This document shows, piece by piece, positions 60,308 through 64,000 of a stretch of DNA of 64,000 bases (within the stretch, counting starts at the first letter, position 1; each line of letters begins with the position of its first letter). This DNA is from Eubacterium maltosivorans (GTDB lineage Bacteria > Bacillota > Clostridia > Eubacteriales > Eubacteriaceae): assembly GCF_002441855.2 (NCBI RefSeq), contig NZ_CP029487.1:434001-498000 (forward strand). The letters are read 5' to 3'. A program made the position numbers and the translations under genes. Under the pieces are notes generated by a model. It was given only the letters and a program-made list of their open reading frames with translations. It did no database searches and was not told where the DNA came from.

Positions 60308-62398
60308 ATGGCATTTAGACTTGTGATTGCAGAAAAGCCGAGCGTGGCGCAGACTATCGCCGCCGCGCTTGGCATTAAGGGGAAACAGGACGGGTATATC
60401 GAGGGCGGCGGCTACCTCATTTCATGGTGCGTCGGGCATTTGGTACAGCTTGCGGAAGCTGCCGCCTACGGGGAGCAATATAAAAAATGGAGTTTTGACA
60501 GCTTACCCATTCTGCCGGAGGAATGGCAGTACGCCGTTGACCCGGACAAGGGGAAGCAATTCAAAACCATTAAAGAGCTTATGCACCGCGCCGACGTTTC
60601 CGAAGTGGTAAATGCGTGTGACGCGGGGCGCGAGGGTGAATTGATTTTCCGCTTTGTCTACGAAGTGGCGGGCTGCAAGAAGCCCATGCGCCGCTTGTGG
60701 ATTTCTTCAATGGAGGACGGGGCGATTAAGGCGGGCTTTGCTTCCCTCAAAGACGGGCGGGACTATGGCGCGCTCTTTGCGTCCGCCCTCTGCCGCGCAA
60801 AGGCTGACTGGCTTATCGGCATTAACGCCACCCGGCTTTTCTCCTGCCTGTATGGAAAGACCTTGAACGTGGGGCGCGTCCAGACCCCGACCTTAAAAAT
60901 GCTCACCGACCGGGACGCGGCTATCTCCCATTTCCAGAAAGAAAAATATTATCATGTTCGCCTTGATTTATCCGGCGCGGACGCGGCAAGCGAAAGGATT
61001 TCGGACAAGGCAGAAGCCGACGCGCTGAAAGGGGCTTGCGAAGCGGGAAAGGCGGTATGCGTTTCCCTTACCAGAGAGAAGAAAACCGCAGCCCCGCCAA
61101 AGCTCTTTGACCTTACCTCTTTGCAGCGGGAAACGAACCGCATTTTCGGTTACACCGCAAAGCAGACCCTTGACCTTGCACAATCCCTTTATGAAAAGCG
61201 GCTCCTTACTTATCCGAGGACGGACAGCAGCTTTCTTACTGACGACATGGGCGGCACCGCAGCGGACATTATCGCGCTGCTCTGCGAAAAGCTCCCCTTT
61301 ATGGCGGGCGCGGACTTCACGCCGGAGATTGCAAAGGTATTAGACAGCAAGAAAGTATCAGACCACCACGCAATCATTCCCACTATGGAGCTTGCAAAGG
61401 CTGACCCGGACGCGCTGCCGGAAAGCGAGAAGAATATCCTTACCCTTGCGGGGGCGCGTCTGCTTTTTGCCACCGCCGAGCCGCATATTTATGAAGCGGT
61501 TACGGCGGTTTTCTCATGCGCCGGGACAGACTTCACCGCAAGGGGAAAGACCGTACTTGCGGAGGGTTGGAAAGAGCTTGAACGCAGATACCGGGCGACG
61601 CTGAAAGATAAGCCCGAAGCAGAGGACGGGGAAAATGAGGGCGTGACGCTGCCGGAGCTTTCCGAGGGACAGAACTTTCCTAACCCCGCCGCAAAAGTAA
61701 CGGAGCATACCACAACGCCGCCGAAGCCCCACAGCGAAGCGTCGCTTCTCTCTGCTATGGAGCGAGCCGGGAACGGGGACACCGACCCGGACGCGGAACG
61801 CCGGGGGCTTGGCACTCCCGCCACCCGCGCCGCCGTCATTGAAAAACTGGTAAAGGGCGGCTTTGCAGAGCGCAAGGGGAAGCAGCTTATCCCCACGCAG
61901 AACGGAGCCGCCCTTATATCAGTCTTGCCGGATATGCTCACTTCCCCGCAGCTTACCGCAGAATGGGAAAACAATCTGACGCAGATAGCAAAGGGAGCCG
62001 CAGACCCCGGCGAATTTCTGTCCGGCATTGAAGCTATGGCGCGGGAGCTTGTGCAGACACACGCCGCAGCACTGGACGGGAAAAAGGATTTGTTCCGGGA
62101 GGAAAAGCCCTCTGTCGGCAAATGCCCCCGTTGCGGTTCCCCCGTCCATGAGGGGAAGAAAAACTATTATTGCAGCAACAAAGAATGTGCCTTTGTCATG
62201 TGGAAGAATGACCGCTTTTTCGAGGAACGCAAGACCGCTTTTTCCGCGAAGATTGCCGCCGCGCTCCTTAAATCCGGCAAAGTGAATGTGAAGAAGCTCT
62301 ATTCCCCGAAAACAGGCAAGACCTATGACGGAACTATCGTTCTGGCTGACACTGGCGGGAAATACGTCAACTACCGTATCGAAGTACAGAAGAACTAA
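60308..62398 (+). CDS. topB: DNA topoisomerase III (type IA)
   Basis: 696 aa with AAAGGAGG upstream. Toprim domain: RLVIAEKPSVAQTIAAALG and NACDAGREGELIFRFVYE; catalytic tyrosine in LLTYPRTDSSFL (about residue 301); C-terminal zinc finger KCPRCGSPVHEGKKNYYCSNKEC. It relieves topological strain during transfer or replication of the element; a conjugation-encoded TopB is usual in this ICE family. Confidence 0.96.
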   Translation: MAFRLVIAEKPSVAQTIAAALGIKGKQDGYIEGGGYLISWCVGHLVQLAEAAAYGEQYKKWSFDSLPILPEEWQYAVDPDKGKQFKTIKELMHRADVSEVVNACDAGREGELIFRFVYEVAGCKKPMRRLWISSMEDGAIKAGFASLKDGRDYGALFASALCRAKADWLIGINATRLFSCLYGKTLNVGRVQTPTLKMLTDRDAAISHFQKEKYYHVRLDLSGADAASERISDKAEADALKGACEAGKAVCVSLTREKKTAAPPKLFDLTSLQRETNRIFGYTAKQTLDLAQSLYEKRLLTYPRTDSSFLTDDMGGTAADIIALLCEKLPFMAGADFTPEIAKVLDSKKVSDHHAIIPTMELAKADPDALPESEKNILTLAGARLLFATAEPHIYEAVTAVFSCAGTDFTARGKTVLAEGWKELERRYRATLKDKPEAEDGENEGVTLPELSEGQNFPNPAAKVTEHTTTPPKPHSEASLLSAMERAGNGDTDPDAERRGLGTPATRAAVIEKLVKGGFAERKGKQLIPTQNGAALISVLPDMLTSPQLTAEWENNLTQIAKGAADPGEFLSGIEAMARELVQTHAAALDGKKDLFREEKPSVGKCPRCGSPVHEGKKNYYCSNKECAFVMWKNDRFFEERKTAFSAKIAAALLKSGKVNVKKLYSPKTGKTYDGTIVLADTGGKYVNYRIEVQKN

Positions 62399-62440
62399 AA
62401 ACTTGAATAGCAAGCATAGGAAGCGGGTACCCACTTCCGT

Positions 62441-62480
62441 AAATCCCTGTCCTGCCGCTGACGCGCCGGACGGGGATTTT
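62441..62480 (+). terminator. Hairpin after topB
   Basis: AAATCCCTGTCC / GGACGGGGATTT with one mismatch and a 15-base loop, ending in TTTT. A second small hairpin TTGGGAA-GTT-TCCCAA lies just downstream. Confidence 0.6.
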
Positions 62481-62610
62481 GCTTGTTGGGAAGTTTCCCA
62501 AACCCTCTAAAAAAATGAAAAAATTGTTGGCATAACGCACAGCCCACCGTAGTACGGGGCGAACCCCAAAAGCGCGGCGGTGCGCCGCCATTTCAGAAAG
62601 GAGCGAATGA

Positions 62611-64000
62611 ATGGAAAAGAAAAAAGGTTACTCCATGTTTGAGCGTGACAAGTTAGACCCGGCTGACAGTATGCGGATAGAGCGAAATATTTATTTTGAG
62701 GAACAGACCGCTGACCTTTCCGGGCTTACCGCCCTGCCCTTAGAACAGTTACAGGCATTGCGGGAAGAATACGCGGCGGCTGAACAGGCAGCTTTTGAAG
62801 CCTTGCAAGAACAGGCGGCGGCATGGGACGAACAGGCGGGAAAGACCCTTGCCATTGACAAAGCCATTGAGTATGTGAGGACACCCGAAGCTACGCATAC
62901 CGCGAACCAGTGGGAAGCTACGGACTACGGGAAGCACATCAGCAACCGCGTCTACCAAATGCGCTACCACATATCCGAGAATACCCGGTATGACAGGGAA
63001 AAAGAGAAATCCATTCCCTATTCGTGGACGCTTTCATGGAGTATTTACACCAACAGCCCCCACAATTACGGACAGGCAAAAATCGCCGGACAGGAAAGGA
63101 AAGTCTTTGCAGACAAGGCAGCTATGGAAAAATATCTGAATGGGCGTATCAAAGCCTATCAGCATTTATTCACCGAGGTATCGCCGCCTATCCCGCCAGA
63201 GTATGCAGAGCATTTCAAAGTAAACGGGCAGCTTTTACCGGGCTATGCTATCGAGGGCGAGGAACGGGCGCAGCCTACCGCTGAAAAAGCAGCCCCCACC
63301 ACAGCAGAGCCGCCACAGGACACCGAACAGAGAAAGGAGCGTGAAACCATAAACGAGCAGTTTTCAATTCTTATCGACAGCCGCAGCCGCTTTGAAACAG
63401 GCAAACCGGGCGGCGTGTGGCTTCCCATGCCGACCACAACAGAGCAGCTTCATGCGGCTATGGAAAGCGTCGGCATTACCGCAGACAATCCGCAGGATTT
63501 TTTCATCAACGGGTATTCTTCTACGGAGGACTGCCCCTTTGACTTGCCGCTTTCCGTTATCCAAAGCGCAAGCATGGACGAGCTGAATTATTTTGGAAAA
63601 CTTCTGGAAATGCAGAGTGACGGGGACAAGGATAAATTTGCGGCGGCGGTTACACATGGCGAGTATGCCGGAAGCATGAAAGACCTTATCAACCTTGCAC
63701 AAAACCTTGACTGTTACTGGCTCTATCCCACTGTCCGCAGCGAAGAAGATTACGGTTATTATCTTATCGACGAACTGGACGAGCTGGAGCTTCCCGAAGA
63801 AGCAAAGAAATATTTCAAGTATGAAGAATACGGGCGGGACGCAGTTAGCAAGGATAAGGGGCAGTTTACCGAACAGGGCTATATCTATAACAATCAGAAC
63901 ACCTTTACCGAATGGTATCGGGGAACGGAAAACGAGATACCCAAAGAATACCGCGTTATGAGCTTCCCACAGCCGGAACGCGGCGGACAGGACAAGACCT
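62611..64000 (+). CDS. ArdA-like antirestriction protein with N-terminal extension, partial
   Basis: Open from ATG 62611 (AAAGGAGCG upstream) to the window edge, at least 463 codons. Residues ~1-240 form an uncharacterised helical region; then GVWLPMPTTTEQLHAAMESVGITADNPQDFFINGYSSTEDCPFDLPLSVIQSASMDELNYFGKLLEM is the ArdA domain, a DNA mimic that blocks type I restriction enzymes. The reading goes on past ArdA with a charged tail. It probably belongs to the large multi-domain proteins of this ICE family. With the methyltransferase at 56036 it forms the defence-evasion part of the element. Confidence 0.75.
   Translation, partial: MEKKKGYSMFERDKLDPADSMRIERNIYFEEQTADLSGLTALPLEQLQALREEYAAAEQAAFEALQEQAAAWDEQAGKTLAIDKAIEYVRTPEATHTANQWEATDYGKHISNRVYQMRYHISENTRYDREKEKSIPYSWTLSWSIYTNSPHNYGQAKIAGQERKVFADKAAMEKYLNGRIKAYQHLFTEVSPPIPPEYAEHFKVNGQLLPGYAIEGEERAQPTAEKAAPTTAEPPQDTEQRKERETINEQFSILIDSRSRFETGKPGGVWLPMPTTTEQLHAAMESVGITADNPQDFFINGYSSTEDCPFDLPLSVIQSASMDELNYFGKLLEMQSDGDKDKFAAAVTHGEYAGSMKDLINLAQNLDCYWLYPTVRSEEDYGYYLIDELDELELPEEAKKYFKYEEYGRDAVSKDKGQFTEQGYIYNNQNTFTEWYRGTENEIPKEYRVMSFPQPERGGQDKT

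Larger units (their letters stand above)
36222..64000 (+). mobile_element. Integrative conjugative element of the Tn1549/CD1115 family (left part)
   Basis: Gene order rep (DUF6017), DUF5348, PcfB, VirD4, Maff2, VirB6-like (CD1112), PrgI, VirB4, DNA methyltransferase, CD1108, DUF4315, DUF4366, TopB, ArdA-like is the conserved transfer module of these elements. The left edge is approximate (36222-36280), set by the switch from host-type repeat DNA to element sequence. The right end with integrase lies beyond the window. The element is interrupted by an 11.3-kb insertion in maff2. Confidence 0.9.

Overview
The window looks like a low-to-mid GC anaerobic firmicute of the Eubacterium limosum/callanderi - Acetobacterium type. 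This is an inference from the electron-bifurcating lactate operon (lctBCD plus permease, with a FadR-type regulator), the hybrid-cluster protein, the Mrp Fe-S ATPase and the gut-Clostridia style mobile elements. No rRNA or complete tRNA gene and no CRISPR array was seen.

Layout. (1) 1-17.6 kb is chromosomal metabolism: the 3' end of hcp; a HutC-type GntR regulator with deoC and an FGGY sugar kinase; YbaK, a methyltransferase, a DUF5684 membrane protein and mrp; azlCD; an ABC ATPase with no permease; a winged-helix AlkZ-like protein; a divergent FadR-type regulator facing lctB-lctC-lctD-lctP, with a perfect 19-bp operator just downstream of the promoter; an RCK-N domain protein and dapA. (2) 17.6-19.9 kb holds a TnpB-family protein in which all three RuvC catalytic acids appear substituted. 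It is preceded by a 22-bp inverted-repeat pair and a tRNA-Leu-like fragment, and followed by a structured non-coding stretch. (3) 20.1-30.7 kb is an AT-rich extracellular polysaccharide cluster: initiating sugar transferase, six glycosyltransferases, an EpsG/Wzy-like polymerase, a pyruvyl transferase and a Wzx flippase, ending in a gene remnant. (4) 31.2-36.3 kb is a patchwork of small accessory genes: Bro-N/KilAC, a DnaD-like protein, a sigma-like factor, DUF1659 and DUF2922, interleaved with interspersed hairpin repeats. (5) From about 36.2 kb to the window end lies a Tn1549/CD1115-type integrative conjugative element (ICE) with rep protein, PcfB, VirD4, Maff2, VirB6-like, PrgI, VirB4, DNA methyltransferase, CD1108 hydrolase, DUF4315, DUF4366, TopB and an ArdA-like protein running off the edge.

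The ICE is itself interrupted. Its maff2 gene is split between 40744 and 52090 by an 11.3-kb integrative mobilizable element. That element carries a P-loop kinase, tet(W) with its attenuator leader, a SAM methyltransferase with a chimeric N-terminus, two small sigma/HTH regulators, MobC, a MOB relaxase, a DnaD-like and a DnaC-like replication pair, a TnpW-like peptide and a large serine recombinase at its right end. Joining the flanks restores the Maff2 reading frame, so the insertion point is set to within a few bases.

Most notable signals: the nuclease-dead TnpB (a candidate RNA-guided regulator) with hairpin repeats carried in frame inside it; the precise nested insertion in maff2; two genes that appear to start at ATA codons overlapping an upstream stop; a recently homogenised pair of GT4 genes; and two families of dispersed palindromic repeats found both between and inside genes.
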